A DNA stretch of 64,000 nucleotides from JBBDLF01 sp040879025 (GTDB taxonomy: Bacteria > Pseudomonadota > Gammaproteobacteria > Pseudomonadales > Pseudohongiellaceae), in contig JBBDLF010000012.1 in the NCBI GenBank assembly GCA_040879025.1, positions 62,001 to 126,000 of the forward strand. Direction: 5' to 3'. Of the stretch, positions 8,678 to 17,899 are shown one piece after another. The translations under genes were made by a program, and so were the position numbers. Position 1 is the stretch's first letter. Each line of letters starts with the position of its first letter. The notes beneath the pieces are model-generated. The model did no database searches, was not told the origin of the DNA, and saw only the letters and a program-made list of their open reading frames with translations.

Positions 8678-9754
8678 ATGACTTCCTTATCGATAATGGC
8701 GGGAGCACAAGCGCTGCGCCGGCTGAACGAACAAGGGTTTTGCCCTTCGGCGTTTCGGACACTGGTCGGCGCATCAGGGGGTCCCAAGTGGTTTGTTCTG
8801 TACGGCCTGGACAGGTATCTGTTCGGGGAGTTCTTTGCCGGTCGCGGTGAACCGCTCGACACTCTGGGTTCTTCCGCGGGGGCCTGGCGTATGAGTTGCC
8901 TCGCCCGGGCGAATCCCGTGGGAGCGATTGACAGACTCGCGGCGCTGTACAGCAACGAGCGATATTCAACCCGGCCTGACGCCGTTGAGGTGACGGAAAA
9001 GGCCCGCCATATGCTGGAGGAAGTTCTGGGTACTCACGGAAGCGCCGAGATTGTCGCCAACAAGATCATTCGTTCACATTTTGTGGCAGCACGCTGCCGC
9101 GGGCCCATGTCTTCCCGCAGTCAATGGATACTGGGTACGGGTTTGTTTTCGGCGGCCCTGGCTAACATCGCCGATCGACGATTGATTTCGACCTGTTTTG
9201 AACGGACGATATTTGATAACTGCGACGGTCCCAGCCCATTTGCCGATTTCAATGACCTGTCCACCGCTGAGGCCAAGTTGACGGTTGACAACCTGCCCGA
9301 TGTTTTGATTGCCAGCGGATCGATTCCCTTCGCGCTCAGTGGAGTAAGGAATATTGAAGGTGCGAAACCAGGACTCTATCTCGATGGGGGAATTACCGAT
9401 TATCACTTCGACTGGCCTTTCAGTCGCAATGAGGACCTTGTCTTGTACCCCCATTTTTACAACCACGTCATACCCGGCTGGTTTGACAAACACCTTCCCT
9501 GGCGGCGGGCTCGCGGCGGGAATTTTTCCAATGTCGTGGTGGTGGCCCCTACACGGGATTTTGTCCGCAGCCTGCCTTACGGTAAAATTCCAGACCGACG
9601 TGATTTCAGGACGCTGGATTTTTCCGCGCGCCGGTCGTACTGGCAGGCAGTACTGAAAGAAAGTGCGCGCCTGGCCGATGACTTTGCACATCTGGTGGAA
9701 ACCGGCGATGGCATTGAACGCATACAGCCGTTTGCAGAAGAGAAAAAGGAGTAA
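8678..9754 (+). CDS. Patatin-like phospholipase
   Basis: A 358-residue cytosolic protein with the patatin catalytic set: an oxyanion loop GASGGPKW (residues 31-38), the nucleophile elbow GSSAG with serine 66, and YLDGGITD whose aspartate completes the Ser-Asp dyad. Patatins act as acyl hydrolases on phospholipids or neutral lipids. No signal peptide is evident. The open frame runs 60 codons upstream to 8498, but that overlaps the nhaD start and lacks family similarity, so the ATG at 8678 was chosen; 8696 is another in-frame ATG. The thioesterase gene starts one base after the stop, pointing to co-translation and to a role in acyl-chain turnover (inference). Confidence 0.85.
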   Translation: MTSLSIMAGAQALRRLNEQGFCPSAFRTLVGASGGPKWFVLYGLDRYLFGEFFAGRGEPLDTLGSSAGAWRMSCLARANPVGAIDRLAALYSNERYSTRPDAVEVTEKARHMLEEVLGTHGSAEIVANKIIRSHFVAARCRGPMSSRSQWILGTGLFSAALANIADRRLISTCFERTIFDNCDGPSPFADFNDLSTAEAKLTVDNLPDVLIASGSIPFALSGVRNIEGAKPGLYLDGGITDYHFDWPFSRNEDLVLYPHFYNHVIPGWFDKHLPWRRARGGNFSNVVVVAPTRDFVRSLPYGKIPDRRDFRTLDFSARRSYWQAVLKESARLADDFAHLVETGDGIERIQPFAEEKKE

Positions 9755-9755
9755 C

Positions 9756-10193
9756 GTGGCGGTGAATCAAAGTGAATTTGACATACCGGATCATTACCGG
9801 CATTGGGAAGGCGATACCGCGGAGGATTATCTTGGCCCCTTTTTCTTCTATATGAAAGCTGAAACCGCCTGTACCGCCTTTCGGGTTGACGCCCGTCACT
9901 GCAATGCGCATCAGTCATTGCACGGTGGCATTCTTATGGCTTTCGCCGACTATACGCTTTGCATTGCCGCCAATGGAGGTCAGCACGACAGCGTGGTGAC
10001 GGTCACCTGCAATAATGAATTCATGGCGCCGGCTTATGCCAATGATCTGGTGACGGGGCGAGGGGAGGTTATCAAGCGTGGTGGTTCGCTGATTTTTACT
10101 CGTTGCCAACTAAAAGCAAGGGATCAGGTGATCCTGACAGCCAGCGGCGTGATCAAACGTTTGCGCGGCCAAACCCCGAGCGTAACCGACTGA
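9756..10193 (+). CDS. PaaI-family hotdog thioesterase
   Basis: A 145-residue single hotdog-fold protein. The segment HGGILMAFADYTLCIAA matches the active-site helix region of PaaI/YdiI thioesterases, where the HGG loop and a downstream acidic residue bind and hydrolyse acyl-CoA. The start is taken as GTG at 9756, with AAGGAG just upstream; the open frame reaches back to 9663, but that portion overlaps the patatin gene and has no family character. It begins one base after the patatin stop, so the two are very likely co-translated, pairing an acyl hydrolase with an acyl-CoA thioesterase. The acyl substrate is unknown. Confidence 0.82.
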   Translation: MAVNQSEFDIPDHYRHWEGDTAEDYLGPFFFYMKAETACTAFRVDARHCNAHQSLHGGILMAFADYTLCIAANGGQHDSVVTVTCNNEFMAPAYANDLVTGRGEVIKRGGSLIFTRCQLKARDQVILTASGVIKRLRGQTPSVTD

Positions 10194-10198
10194 CTACC

Positions 10199-11221
10199 TC
10201 ACAGTCGGTAAACCTTTTCCGCGGTGCCGAAAAACATGGCGTGCTTTTCAGCGTTGCTGAAATCCTTTACCAGTTTTTTGAATCCGTTCCACAAGACGTG
10301 ATAGGAGAGCGACAGCCGGTCCACGGGGAAATTGCTCTCAAACATGCATCGCTCCGGGCCGAAACATTCAATCGCATGCAGGTAATAGTTTTTTTGCCTG
10401 GCGACAAACTCATCGGAGGTCGGTGGTCTTGTGTTTCCATCCCAGCCAAAACCGTTATCAGGCATGGCCAGCCCTCCCAGTTTCGCATACACGTTTTCGC
10501 AGCGGGCGATCGCGGCAATGTCCTGTTTCCACTGTTGGAAAATCTCGTCGCGGCGATCTCGATAGCGTCCTACTCCCAATGGGGTGCCGAAATGATCAAG
10601 GACCATGGTGCATTCGGGAACCGCCTGGGCCAGGTCGCAAAAGTCTGTATTCTGGTGATGATAGTGCCAGGTATCATACGTGAGACTCTGCTTCGCCAGC
10701 AGTTCCAATCCTTTCCGGAAGGCTTCGTTCTGGTAGAGTCCCACAGGTGACTGATAGCGAATCAGCAATGCATCCGGGTCTCTGTCAAACGCACCGGAAT
10801 GCCGTATGCCGCGCAGCAGTCCGCCGCAGTTCGATTTGTGCAGTTCGAGCAATTGCAGCAACTTGTCATCAGTGCCTGCCAGTGTCAGGTCGGCATGGGC
10901 CACGATGCCCGCGATTGGCGGCCGGCCGGGCCCTCCTTCCACACTCTGCCGCGCTACTTCGGCGATACAAGCGGTTTCGCCCGCGGGGAACAAGTGTTCC
11001 GGCCCCGAGCGATGATAAAAAGCCCGGCACTCCACAAACAGCGTTTTGGCAATGTTATGCCCGGAGCTCGTGTCGGACCACAGATCATGCAACAGGTAGT
11101 CACGATTGAAACGCTTTTTCCAGAGATGGTGGTGAGGATCAATAATGGGCCGTTCGGGTTCAATGATTTCCTCTTTAACCTGCGCCAGCCACTGATCCGA
11201 GCCCGGGGTCAATTTATTCAC
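10199..11221 (-). CDS. Amidohydrolase 2 family metal-dependent hydrolase
   Basis: A 340-residue TIM-barrel protein of the PF04909 type. The metal-binding start is IIDPHHHLW (about residues 26-34), followed by FVECRAFY, GIVAHADL, GIRHSG, and further barrel-strand ends MVLDHFGTPLG, YAKLGGLAMP and CMFESNFPVD, whose histidines and aspartate are the expected metal and proton-shuttle residues. Relatives hydrolyse lactones or decarboxylate aromatic or pyrone acids; the PHHHLW form is common in fuconolactonase/pyrone-dicarboxylate hydrolase-like members. It runs convergent with the thioesterase gene, five bases apart. No pathway neighbours identify the substrate. Confidence 0.82.
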   Translation of the reverse strand: MNKLTPGSDQWLAQVKEEIIEPERPIIDPHHHLWKKRFNRDYLLHDLWSDTSSGHNIAKTLFVECRAFYHRSGPEHLFPAGETACIAEVARQSVEGGPGRPPIAGIVAHADLTLAGTDDKLLQLLELHKSNCGGLLRGIRHSGAFDRDPDALLIRYQSPVGLYQNEAFRKGLELLAKQSLTYDTWHYHHQNTDFCDLAQAVPECTMVLDHFGTPLGVGRYRDRRDEIFQQWKQDIAAIARCENVYAKLGGLAMPDNGFGWDGNTRPPTSDEFVARQKNYYLHAIECFGPERCMFESNFPVDRLSLSYHVLWNGFKKLVKDFSNAEKHAMFFGTAEKVYRL

Positions 11222-11427
11222 ACTGGTATCCTTCCTTTGCTACGCCCTCGACGATTTCGACACGCCATGCTTCCAGGCGACAGCGGGACGTTAGCACCCA
11301 TGGACCCGCTTGTGAAGTCAGCGGTTCTTTCTGCCTGCGCCCCGACCGGGCCATGACTGCGCAGATCACATAGTGTAGTATGAGCCGCACACAACAAGGT
11401 GTCGAAGGCCCTGGTCAAGGGGGGTGT

Positions 11428-12993
11428 GTGGACGAGACGGCGCTTATAGCAACAGTTGTTATCGTGCTTTACCTTGCGGCGTTTACGTTTATAGGTATTG
11501 CGCTAAACCGCAGAATCACGAGTTCCGAAGAGTGGGCCACCGGCAGTTCCACGATGGGGATCTGGATGCTGGCCGCGGGTGTGGCGGGCACTCGCATCGG
11601 TGGCGCCGGTACCTACGGAGTTGCCGGAGACGTGGTTACCAGCGGCATCGGCAACTTGTGGTACAGCGTCAATTCATTTGCCGCACTGGCCCTGGTCGGA
11701 ATCTTTTTCGCAGTACCCTATCGGCGCCTGCGCCTGTCCAGTGCCGGACAGGTATTCGACCGGCGTTTTGAATCCCGGCGTTGCCAGTGGCTGGCCAGTC
11801 TCTGTGTCCAGACCGAATATCTGATAATCAATATTATTGAACCCTTTGTGATCGGCTCCATCGTGAGCGGTGTTACTGGCTTGCCGTTTGTCTATTGTGT
11901 CTATATCGGCGGCATCGTTATCCTGACATTCACCGCTACCGGCGGTCTTCGCGGCACCGGGATCACCAATATCATACACTGCACTGTGACCATCGTCGGA
12001 CTGGCGCTGGTAGGATATTTCGCCATGCGCGCGATGGGAGGCTGGGACCAGATGATGTCGCTCGCCGACGCCAGGCTCGTTGACAGCGGGCAGGATCAGG
12101 CTTCGTGGTGGAGTTTCACCGGCATTGGATGGGCCAGCATCATCGCGCTGTTTTTCTCGGCGACCCTGCATACGCCCGCGGCATCGGTTTATGTCAATTA
12201 CTCGACTTCCGCACGCAAGGAAAGCCTGCTATTGCCGGGTTTCCTGATTGCCGGCGGAGTGGCCGCAATCATGCCGTTGCTGGCAGGCTTTATTGGTATT
12301 GGCACACTGGCTGAATATGGTCTGGAAAGTGGCCTGAGCAGTTACCGTAATATCACGCAACTGGCTACCGACGTGGGTCCGGTTATTGGAGGAATCGCAC
12401 TGGCGGCGATTCTCGGTGCATTGATCTCATCCGGCGCGCCTATTCTGTTGGGAAGCGCGACGTTGTTGGTCAATGACTGGATACCGGGATCAAAGCATTT
12501 TTCACCGGAGAAAAAGCTTCGCTTTTATAAAATTACCACGGTCATCTATGGTCTGGTCGCCACCACCATCGCCTGGCTCGCGGACATCACTTCGGTGCTG
12601 CAACTGCTGTTGCTGGGCTTTGCCATGGTAGTACCTCCTGCCATCGCGATCGCGTACATTTTCTACTGGAAAAAAACCACCGAACGTGCCGCTTTCTGGG
12701 GCATGCTTATCGGCTATGGTGGCGGTCTGGCGCACTGGGGGCTCAATACGCTCTACGAGGGTGCGGAAAACGCGAACGCCGGTGGTTTTGCCCAATTCTG
12801 GTATGAACTGTGTCAGTCTCTCGGTGAATGGCGCGATCCCACTTTTGCGGCAACGCTGTTGCCGCTGATAGTGATTCCAATCATGGTGTGGCTGGAGCCG
12901 GACACTGACGAAAAAGAGCTGGCCGACGATTTCTATGCGACGCTGAAAGGCCACAGGGAACCGGGTGAACAGGTCCCGCAGGCGGCCGTCTAG
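11428..12993 (+). CDS. Sodium:solute symporter family transporter
   Basis: A 521-residue membrane protein with about 13 hydrophobic helices. The pattern matches SSS (SLC5) carriers: N-terminal helix, SEEWATGSSTMG then GTRIGGAGTYGVAGD in helix 1-2, TATGGLRGTGITNIIH in the core, and FFSATLHTPAASVYVNY containing the likely Na+ site serines. The substrate cannot be assigned. The GTG at 11428 directly before the first helix has AAGGGGGG upstream and was preferred over the ATG at 11380. The gene is divergent from the amidohydrolase gene. The stop codon TAG is the first three bases of a dispersed 28-base repeat described separately. Alanine, proline, or organic acid uptake would be plausible but unsupported. 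Confidence 0.82.
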   Translation: MDETALIATVVIVLYLAAFTFIGIALNRRITSSEEWATGSSTMGIWMLAAGVAGTRIGGAGTYGVAGDVVTSGIGNLWYSVNSFAALALVGIFFAVPYRRLRLSSAGQVFDRRFESRRCQWLASLCVQTEYLIINIIEPFVIGSIVSGVTGLPFVYCVYIGGIVILTFTATGGLRGTGITNIIHCTVTIVGLALVGYFAMRAMGGWDQMMSLADARLVDSGQDQASWWSFTGIGWASIIALFFSATLHTPAASVYVNYSTSARKESLLLPGFLIAGGVAAIMPLLAGFIGIGTLAEYGLESGLSSYRNITQLATDVGPVIGGIALAAILGALISSGAPILLGSATLLVNDWIPGSKHFSPEKKLRFYKITTVIYGLVATTIAWLADITSVLQLLLLGFAMVVPPAIAIAYIFYWKKTTERAAFWGMLIGYGGGLAHWGLNTLYEGAENANAGGFAQFWYELCQSLGEWRDPTFAATLLPLIVIPIMVWLEPDTDEKELADDFYATLKGHREPGEQVPQAAV

Positions 12994-13018
12994 TGTCCTG
13001 TCCGGTTAATTCGCGTCA
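12991..13018 (+). repeat. Dispersed 3'-end repeat, copy 1 (TAGTGTCC motif)
   Basis: A 28-base sequence starting TAGTGTCCTGTCC and ending TTAATTCGCGTCA. Its first three bases are the stop codon of the symporter gene. It matches copy 2 (29329-29356, opposite strand) at 26 of 28 bases, and its first 17 bases match copy 3 (27653-27669) at 16 of 17. In all three the TAG is the stop codon of the gene. Function unknown. Confidence 0.75.
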
Positions 13019-13054
13019 GGGGCTCCCGGAGGGCGCGCCGTAATCCGCGGGCGT

Positions 13055-13804
13055 TCACACAGGAAGTTTTTTGCTGAGGTGGATTTTTTGCGATTCCTTT
13101 TTCTTTTTGCGGAGCCGGATATTCAATAACTCGACGCCGACGGAAAACGCCATGGCAAAATAAATATAGCCTTTGGGTACATGAACTTCGAAGCCTTCAA
13201 TAACGAGCGTAAACCCGATCAGAAGCAGGAATGAAAGCGCCAGCATTTTGATGGTGGGGTTCTCGTCGACAAAGCGGCCGATAGCATTCGCCGCCAGCAG
13301 CATGACTATAACCGAGGTAACGATAGCAATGACCATAATAGAGACATGGTCGACCAGTCCGACCGCCGTGATTACTGAATCCAGGGAGAAGACGAGATCG
13401 AGAGCGGCGATTTGCGCCATTACACTGAAAAAGCTGCGTGTCTTTCCCGGGGTTTGACCTTCGCCGTCAATCTCAAAACTATCGTGTATTTCCCTGGTGG
13501 ATTTGCCAAGGAGAAACAATCCGCCAACGATCAGAATAATGTCACGTCCGGAGATCTGATGACCCAACACTGAAAACCAGGGCTCTACCAGACCCATCAC
13601 CCAGACGATGGCGAACAACAAGGCTAGGCGAGCTAACATGGCAAGCCCCAGTCCCAGCTTCCGCGCCTTGTCACGTTGGTGTTCCGGCAGCCTGCCGACC
13701 AGAATCGAAATGAAGATAATATTATCTATACCCAGAACGATTTCCAGGGCGATCAGGGTGCCCAGTGCCACCCAGGCTTCGGGGGTTGCAATCCACTCAA
13801 ACAT
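13055..13804 (-). CDS. TerC family integral membrane protein
   Basis: A 249-residue protein with about seven hydrophobic helices. Family hallmarks are the N-terminal LEIVLGIDNIIFISIL and, in the second half, ALDLVFSLDSVITAVGL; the two buried aspartates in these paired helices are the expected metal-handling residues. TerC proteins are linked to tellurite resistance and to manganese or calcium export that loads exported metalloproteins. The basic C-terminal tail (RKKKKES) should be cytoplasmic. No other ter genes are present. The gene is convergent with the symporter gene and divergent from the acetyltransferase gene. The transported ion here is not known. Confidence 0.88.
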   Translation of the reverse strand: MFEWIATPEAWVALGTLIALEIVLGIDNIIFISILVGRLPEHQRDKARKLGLGLAMLARLALLFAIVWVMGLVEPWFSVLGHQISGRDIILIVGGLFLLGKSTREIHDSFEIDGEGQTPGKTRSFFSVMAQIAALDLVFSLDSVITAVGLVDHVSIMVIAIVTSVIVMLLAANAIGRFVDENPTIKMLALSFLLLIGFTLVIEGFEVHVPKGYIYFAMAFSVGVELLNIRLRKKKKESQKIHLSKKLPV

Positions 13805-13931
13805 AGGTTTCTTCCAGGCATCGGGTTGATGTATCAGTAGTTCACGCCATGATATTGTATTTTGCGTTACACTTTGGAATCAATGGCGGCCCTTGGGGCG
13901 CTCTGAACCAGGCAAGCAGGCAATACAGTTG

Positions 13932-14399
13932 ATGACGCTGAGATTCGAATACCTGGCCGACAGACCCGAAGACGTGCCTGAGGTGATTAATTGGTGGTAT
14001 ACAGTCTGGGCCGACCGAATGGACGGTTCGATCGACAGCCTGGTTGCCAGGCTGAGGTCAAGTCTCAGCAGCAAGAGCCTGCCGGTGAATATTGTCGCCA
14101 CGCTGGATGGCAGGATGGTTGGCACGGCGGCACTGAAGGCGCACGAAATGCAAGACGTGTTTCCCGGACTGAGGTACTGGCTCGGTAGCGTGTACGTCGC
14201 GCCGGAGTATCGGGGGAACGGCATTGCCACCGCGATGACGAGCCGGATTGTTGAATTGGCCGGGGAAAGAAATCTGCCACAACTCCACCTGCAGACCGAA
14301 AATATCGACGGCGGGCTCTACGCCCGGTTAGGCTGGGAACCGCTGGAGCGTGTGGTGTACAAAGGTACGGATACATTATTAATGGTAAAGACTCTGTGA
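13932..14399 (+). CDS. GNAT family N-acetyltransferase
   Basis: A 155-residue protein with the GNAT core: GTAALKAHEM on strand 4, then LGSVYVAPEYRGNGIATAM, which contains the acetyl-CoA pyrophosphate-binding Q/RxxGxG/A pattern (RGNGIA), then LHLQTENIDGGLYARLGWE near the end. It transfers an acetyl group from acetyl-CoA to an amine substrate that cannot be deduced. The ATG at 13932 gives a standard GNAT length; the open frame extends 13 codons upstream. The gene lies upstream of a second, unrelated GNAT gene, about 200 bases away, so a shared transcript is uncertain. Confidence 0.82.
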   Translation: MTLRFEYLADRPEDVPEVINWWYTVWADRMDGSIDSLVARLRSSLSSKSLPVNIVATLDGRMVGTAALKAHEMQDVFPGLRYWLGSVYVAPEYRGNGIATAMTSRIVELAGERNLPQLHLQTENIDGGLYARLGWEPLERVVYKGTDTLLMVKTL

Positions 14400-14604
14400 C
14401 GGCATCACGCCGTTCAATGAAACAATAACCGAAAGTCCTCATGGTTCATGGGCAGGAAATGGATCAAGTCACGGACGAGCCACGTTGCCCAGGCCGGATG
14501 GGCAACGGTGTCGTGCGTGGTGGCACTGAACGATGATTCGGCGCTGGACAACCCGGTCTGTTCTCGTCAACATATCAGTTGGTACCGGCTGGAGGCCATT
14601 GCCA

Positions 14605-15120
14605 ATGACTATTGCGGAAAACATTGTAACGGTGAGGGACGCGTCAACGGACGATGCCGCCGCCATCGTCGCCATCTACAATGACTACATCGCGACATCC
14701 GTCACCACGTTTGAGGAGCAGCCGGTATCTGCAGCCCGTATGGCGGTGCGGATGGAAACAGTGGCTGGTGCGAACCTCCCCTGGCTGGTCGGCGAAAGCC
14801 CGCAGGGCGTACTCGGCTACTCGTATGCGACACCCTGGAGAAGCCGCAGCGCCTACCGCTTTACGACTGAAACTTCGGTCTACCTGGCAAAGTCGGCCTG
14901 TGCACAGGGGTTGGGCACGAGCTTGTACACCGAATTGTTTGCCAGACTCCGGACCCAGGGTATTCAGGTGGCTATCGGGGGAATTGCCTTGCCCAATGAA
15001 GCCAGCATTGCTTTACATGAGAAAATGGGTATGGTGAAAGTGGCCCATTTCTCGCGCGTGGGGTTCAAATTCGACCGCTGGATTGATGTGGGATACTGGG
15101 AAATCCTGCTTGATTCCTGA
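14605..15120 (+). CDS. Phosphinothricin N-acetyltransferase-like GNAT protein
   Basis: A 171-residue acetyltransferase of the PAT/YncA type. The N-terminal VRDASTDDAAAIVAIYNDY is characteristic of that branch, as are ATPWRSRSAYRFTTETSVYL and GLGTSLYTELFARL, where the acetyl-CoA loop is present, and IALPNEASIALHEKMGM. Relatives acetylate phosphinothricin, methionine sulfoximine or other amino-acid analogues. ATG 14605 has GGAGG nine bases upstream and is the best start; the frame opens earlier at 14533. The assignment to the PAT branch is firm, the substrate is not. Confidence 0.85.
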   Translation: MTIAENIVTVRDASTDDAAAIVAIYNDYIATSVTTFEEQPVSAARMAVRMETVAGANLPWLVGESPQGVLGYSYATPWRSRSAYRFTTETSVYLAKSACAQGLGTSLYTELFARLRTQGIQVAIGGIALPNEASIALHEKMGMVKVAHFSRVGFKFDRWIDVGYWEILLDS

Positions 15121-15197
15121 CTTATCCGCAGAGGACTCCGGCACGTCATGAAGATGCCACAAGGGATGCCACAAGGAAAGTACGACGAGGCCAATGA

Positions 15198-15896
15198 ATG
15201 AAGCTGCGCCATAGCGCCATTCTGATTACATCACTGCTTTTGCCTGCCGCCTACAGTCAGACAGGTTTGGGTGAACGGGCCGAGGCCCGGGTTTTTCTCG
15301 ACGAGGACAACCAGCTTGTTTACTCGGGGCCTCTGGAGGAAGAAGCCACCGCGGAGTTGTTTTCATTGTATGACTCAGCCGCTGTAAAGCCGACCATGCT
15401 GGTCATCAGCAGTGCCGGTGGCGATGTTCAACTGGGTCTCGATATTGGCGAATGGGTGCACGGAAACAAGCTCGACGTGAAGGTGGACCAGGGCTGCGCG
15501 TCATCCTGTGCCAACTATATTTTTACCGCAGGCAGAAACAAATATCTGCACGAACACTCAGTGCTGGTCTGGCACGGGGGCGCGCTGCAGGCCGGTCTTG
15601 GGGAACAGTCCATCCGCGCGGGATACGGAGAGACCTGGCAGGAATGGCAGGAGCGCGAAGCCCGGTTTTTTGCGCGTATCGGTGTGAACCCCGCCATCAC
15701 CGTGTATGGTCAGGACAAGTATACCTTTTTGGATTATGCCTGGGCTTTTGTGCGGGGAAGGAAAATTGCGGGATTTGATTATTCCGTTGACGATATGGAG
15801 AAGTTCGGGGTATCCAAAGTCCAACTGGTGGATGACGAATGGAACTGGCGGGAGTATAACAACAGCAACGTCATCAGGGTTTCGGTGGAAGAATAA
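15198..15896 (+). CDS. Periplasmic ClpP/crotonase-like protein (COG3904 type)
   Basis: A 232-residue protein with a signal peptide (MKLRHSAILITSLLLPAAYS, cleaved before QTG). The mature chain has a ClpP/crotonase-like spiral fold signature: MLVISSAGGDVQLGLDIGEW followed by GCASSCANYIFTAGRNKY, with a serine in the position of the serine-protease nucleophile and two flanking cysteines that could form a disulfide. HSVLVWHGG may supply the histidine. Relatives annotated as predicted periplasmic proteins have no proven activity. A periplasmic peptidase is the simplest reading, but it is inference. The next gene on the same strand begins 57 bases later. Confidence 0.72.
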   Translation: MKLRHSAILITSLLLPAAYSQTGLGERAEARVFLDEDNQLVYSGPLEEEATAELFSLYDSAAVKPTMLVISSAGGDVQLGLDIGEWVHGNKLDVKVDQGCASSCANYIFTAGRNKYLHEHSVLVWHGGALQAGLGEQSIRAGYGETWQEWQEREARFFARIGVNPAITVYGQDKYTFLDYAWAFVRGRKIAGFDYSVDDMEKFGVSKVQLVDDEWNWREYNNSNVIRVSVEE

Positions 15897-15953
15897 TCAA
15901 CCGGTTCAGAGTCGGTCGCCGCGAAGAATCGCAAATTGAATCAAACAAAGAGA

Positions 15954-16874
15954 ATGACTATGACAACAATACTCAGGGAACCTGGCGATAGTATCCGGTT
16001 TATTCCTGCTCTGGCCCTGCTGTCGGGGCTGGCCTTGTTCATGGCGCTGGCGCCGACCGCGGCAGCTCAGCAGCCGCCCGATTTTGCCGATGTCATCTAT
16101 GCCACGGCAGCGGACAAGGAACTGGCACTGGATATCTATCTTCCGGACAATGTGGACTCTCCGCCGTTGGTCGTGCAGGTTCACGGCGGGGCCTGGCGCG
16201 CGCTGACCAAGCATTCGGGTGTGCCCCTGCATTTGCTGCAGGATGGTTTTGCCGTGGCCAGCATCGAATTTCACATGTCCACCGAAGCGCAGTTTCCGGT
16301 GATGGTCCACGACATCAAGGGAGCCATCCGCTGGTTGCGAACCCACGCTGACGACTACGGATATAACGCCGAGCGCATCGCGATTACCGGACAGTCATCC
16401 GGCGCTCATCTCGCCACGCTGGTTGGCGTGACCAACGGGCATCGTGAACTTGAAGGCGACGTGGGCGGCAACAATGCGGAATCATCCGATGTACAGGCTA
16501 TTATTGCCTACTATGGCGCCTTTGACCTGACCACAATTCTCGACCAATCCACTCCGTTTGGACTGGCTTTGCGCGAACCGGCATTACGTGCGCTGTTAGG
16601 CGCGACACCGGAAGAAAATCCGGATATTGCCCGCCTGGCCAGTCCGGTGTATCACGTTGACCAAAACGATCCGCCATTGCTGTTGTTCCATGGCGACAGA
16701 GATCCGCAAATGCCGGTCAATCAGTCGCTACAGCTTGAGGGCGCCTACCTTGATCTGGGCCTGGATGTGAAGTTTGATGCCGTGCATGGGGCAGCACATG
16801 GTGGCCCGGAATTCTACGATGAAACGCATCTGCCGCCGGTGATCGAGTTTCTGGACCGTACGATTAAGAATTGA
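15954..16874 (+). CDS. Exported alpha/beta hydrolase (BD-FAE-like esterase)
   Basis: A 306-residue protein with an N-terminal signal segment (FIPALALLSGLALFMALAP, likely cleaved after AAA before QQP). The hydrolase core shows the oxyanion element QVHGGAWR, the nucleophile elbow GQSSGAH, the acid loop LLFHGDRDPQMP and the histidine in HGAAHGG. This order matches the esterase/lipase group that includes bacterial BD-FAE feruloyl esterases. It probably removes ester groups from an external carbohydrate or small molecule in the periplasm. A TTG upstream at 15936 and an ATG at 15960 are alternative starts; AAAGAG lies close to 15954. Confidence 0.85.
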   Translation: MTMTTILREPGDSIRFIPALALLSGLALFMALAPTAAAQQPPDFADVIYATAADKELALDIYLPDNVDSPPLVVQVHGGAWRALTKHSGVPLHLLQDGFAVASIEFHMSTEAQFPVMVHDIKGAIRWLRTHADDYGYNAERIAITGQSSGAHLATLVGVTNGHRELEGDVGGNNAESSDVQAIIAYYGAFDLTTILDQSTPFGLALREPALRALLGATPEENPDIARLASPVYHVDQNDPPLLLFHGDRDPQMPVNQSLQLEGAYLDLGLDVKFDAVHGAAHGGPEFYDETHLPPVIEFLDRTIKN

Positions 16875-16948
16875 GGTTTAGCGGGATAAAGTTTGGTTTA
16901 TTCGTTGAAATTGATGCCTGGTGGTATCAATAGTCAGGCTATAACAGC

Positions 16949-17500
16949 ATGAAAAGCCTGTTGCGCACATTGCTGTTTGTTGCATTGGCCACCACGCTGG
17001 CTGCATGCTCGGCCATCGGCACTGTGGAGAACTGGCCTGAAATCCTTCCCGACAGGGAATACTTTGTCCAGGCCTATGCAGAGGATTCCGCCAATCAGCG
17101 ACTACAGACGGAAGAGGAGTATCTGGACTGGATTGTGCGCTTTTATGAAGGTTCGCTGACCATGCCGCTGGGCTGGAACGATCTCACGCCCGCCCTGCTT
17201 TACAATCTCAACGCACGACAGGGTGAACTGGTGGCGGACAAACGCAAGGAACTGGGCATATTGATTGCGGCCGAGTGGGCCAAACATAACGATATCCGGC
17301 TTATCAATACTGAAATGTTGAGTCTGTGGGGTTCGGTTATGGAAATTCCCGCAGGGCCGCCATTGCGTATAGCCGCGATTGAGCAGATCATTACCGACGC
17401 GCGGGCGCTACTCAGCAAAGCGCTCTTTCCCCGGCACATTACCGAGCAGCGGTATGAGCGGAAACTGGGCCTCTCGTTCGAGGACCAATGGGAATTCTAG
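16949..17500 (+). CDS. Hypothetical lipoprotein
   Basis: A 183-residue protein of unknown function. The N terminus (MKSLLRTLLFVALATTLAAC) is a textbook lipoprotein signal with lipobox LAAC at residues 17-20. The mature part is soluble and mixed in charge, with a conserved-looking TEEEYLDWIVRFYEGSL stretch and a helical C-terminal half. I do not recognise a family. The following zinc-finger gene has a possible ATG inside the end of this gene, but its better start lies 27 bases past this stop. Probably outer- or inner-membrane-anchored on the periplasmic side. Confidence 0.75.
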   Translation: MKSLLRTLLFVALATTLAACSAIGTVENWPEILPDREYFVQAYAEDSANQRLQTEEEYLDWIVRFYEGSLTMPLGWNDLTPALLYNLNARQGELVADKRKELGILIAAEWAKHNDIRLINTEMLSLWGSVMEIPAGPPLRIAAIEQIITDARALLSKALFPRHITEQRYERKLGLSFEDQWEF

Positions 17501-17526
17501 CCCGGACTATTGAACCGGAGACATCA

Positions 17527-17865
17527 GTGGAAAAATCAGAAGCCGAACAGTATCGCCAGCGCCTTCTCGACCTGAGGGTCGAACTGGAACGTATCCAGGA
17601 GTCCTCAAAGAATGCGTCGGCAACAGTTGAACTCGATCAGACCAGCGTCGGTCGTCTTTCCCGGATGGATGCAATGCAGGTGCAGCAAATGGCCAAGGCG
17701 ACCGAGCGGCGCCGCCAGCATCAGATTGACCGCATAGAAGGTGCGCTGAGGCGGATCAGCGCTGGCGATTTTGGGTATTGTTACGTGTGCGAAGGCGAGA
17801 TTGAAGCGAAGCGGATTTCAGCGGATCCGACCATCACACGTTGCATGAAGTGTGTGGACGATTGA
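17527..17865 (+). CDS. TraR/DksA family zinc-finger protein
   Basis: A 112-residue protein. The N-terminal 70 residues form a probable coiled coil (RQRLLDLRVELERIQ..., ATERRRQHQIDRIEG) and the C-terminal part has a four-cysteine zinc finger, CYVC at 85-88 and CMKC at 106-109. DksA-type proteins enter the RNA polymerase secondary channel and modulate transcription, often with ppGpp. The GTG at 17527 sits six bases after CGGAGA and was preferred to an ATG at 17488 inside the lipoprotein gene. It is shorter than housekeeping DksA (about 150 residues), so it is more likely an accessory paralogue. A similar gene lies at 49756. Confidence 0.85.
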   Translation: MEKSEAEQYRQRLLDLRVELERIQESSKNASATVELDQTSVGRLSRMDAMQVQQMAKATERRRQHQIDRIEGALRRISAGDFGYCYVCEGEIEAKRISADPTITRCMKCVDD

Positions 17866-17899
17866 CGGCTCGAGATCATGGTGCAATGAAGGAGACGAA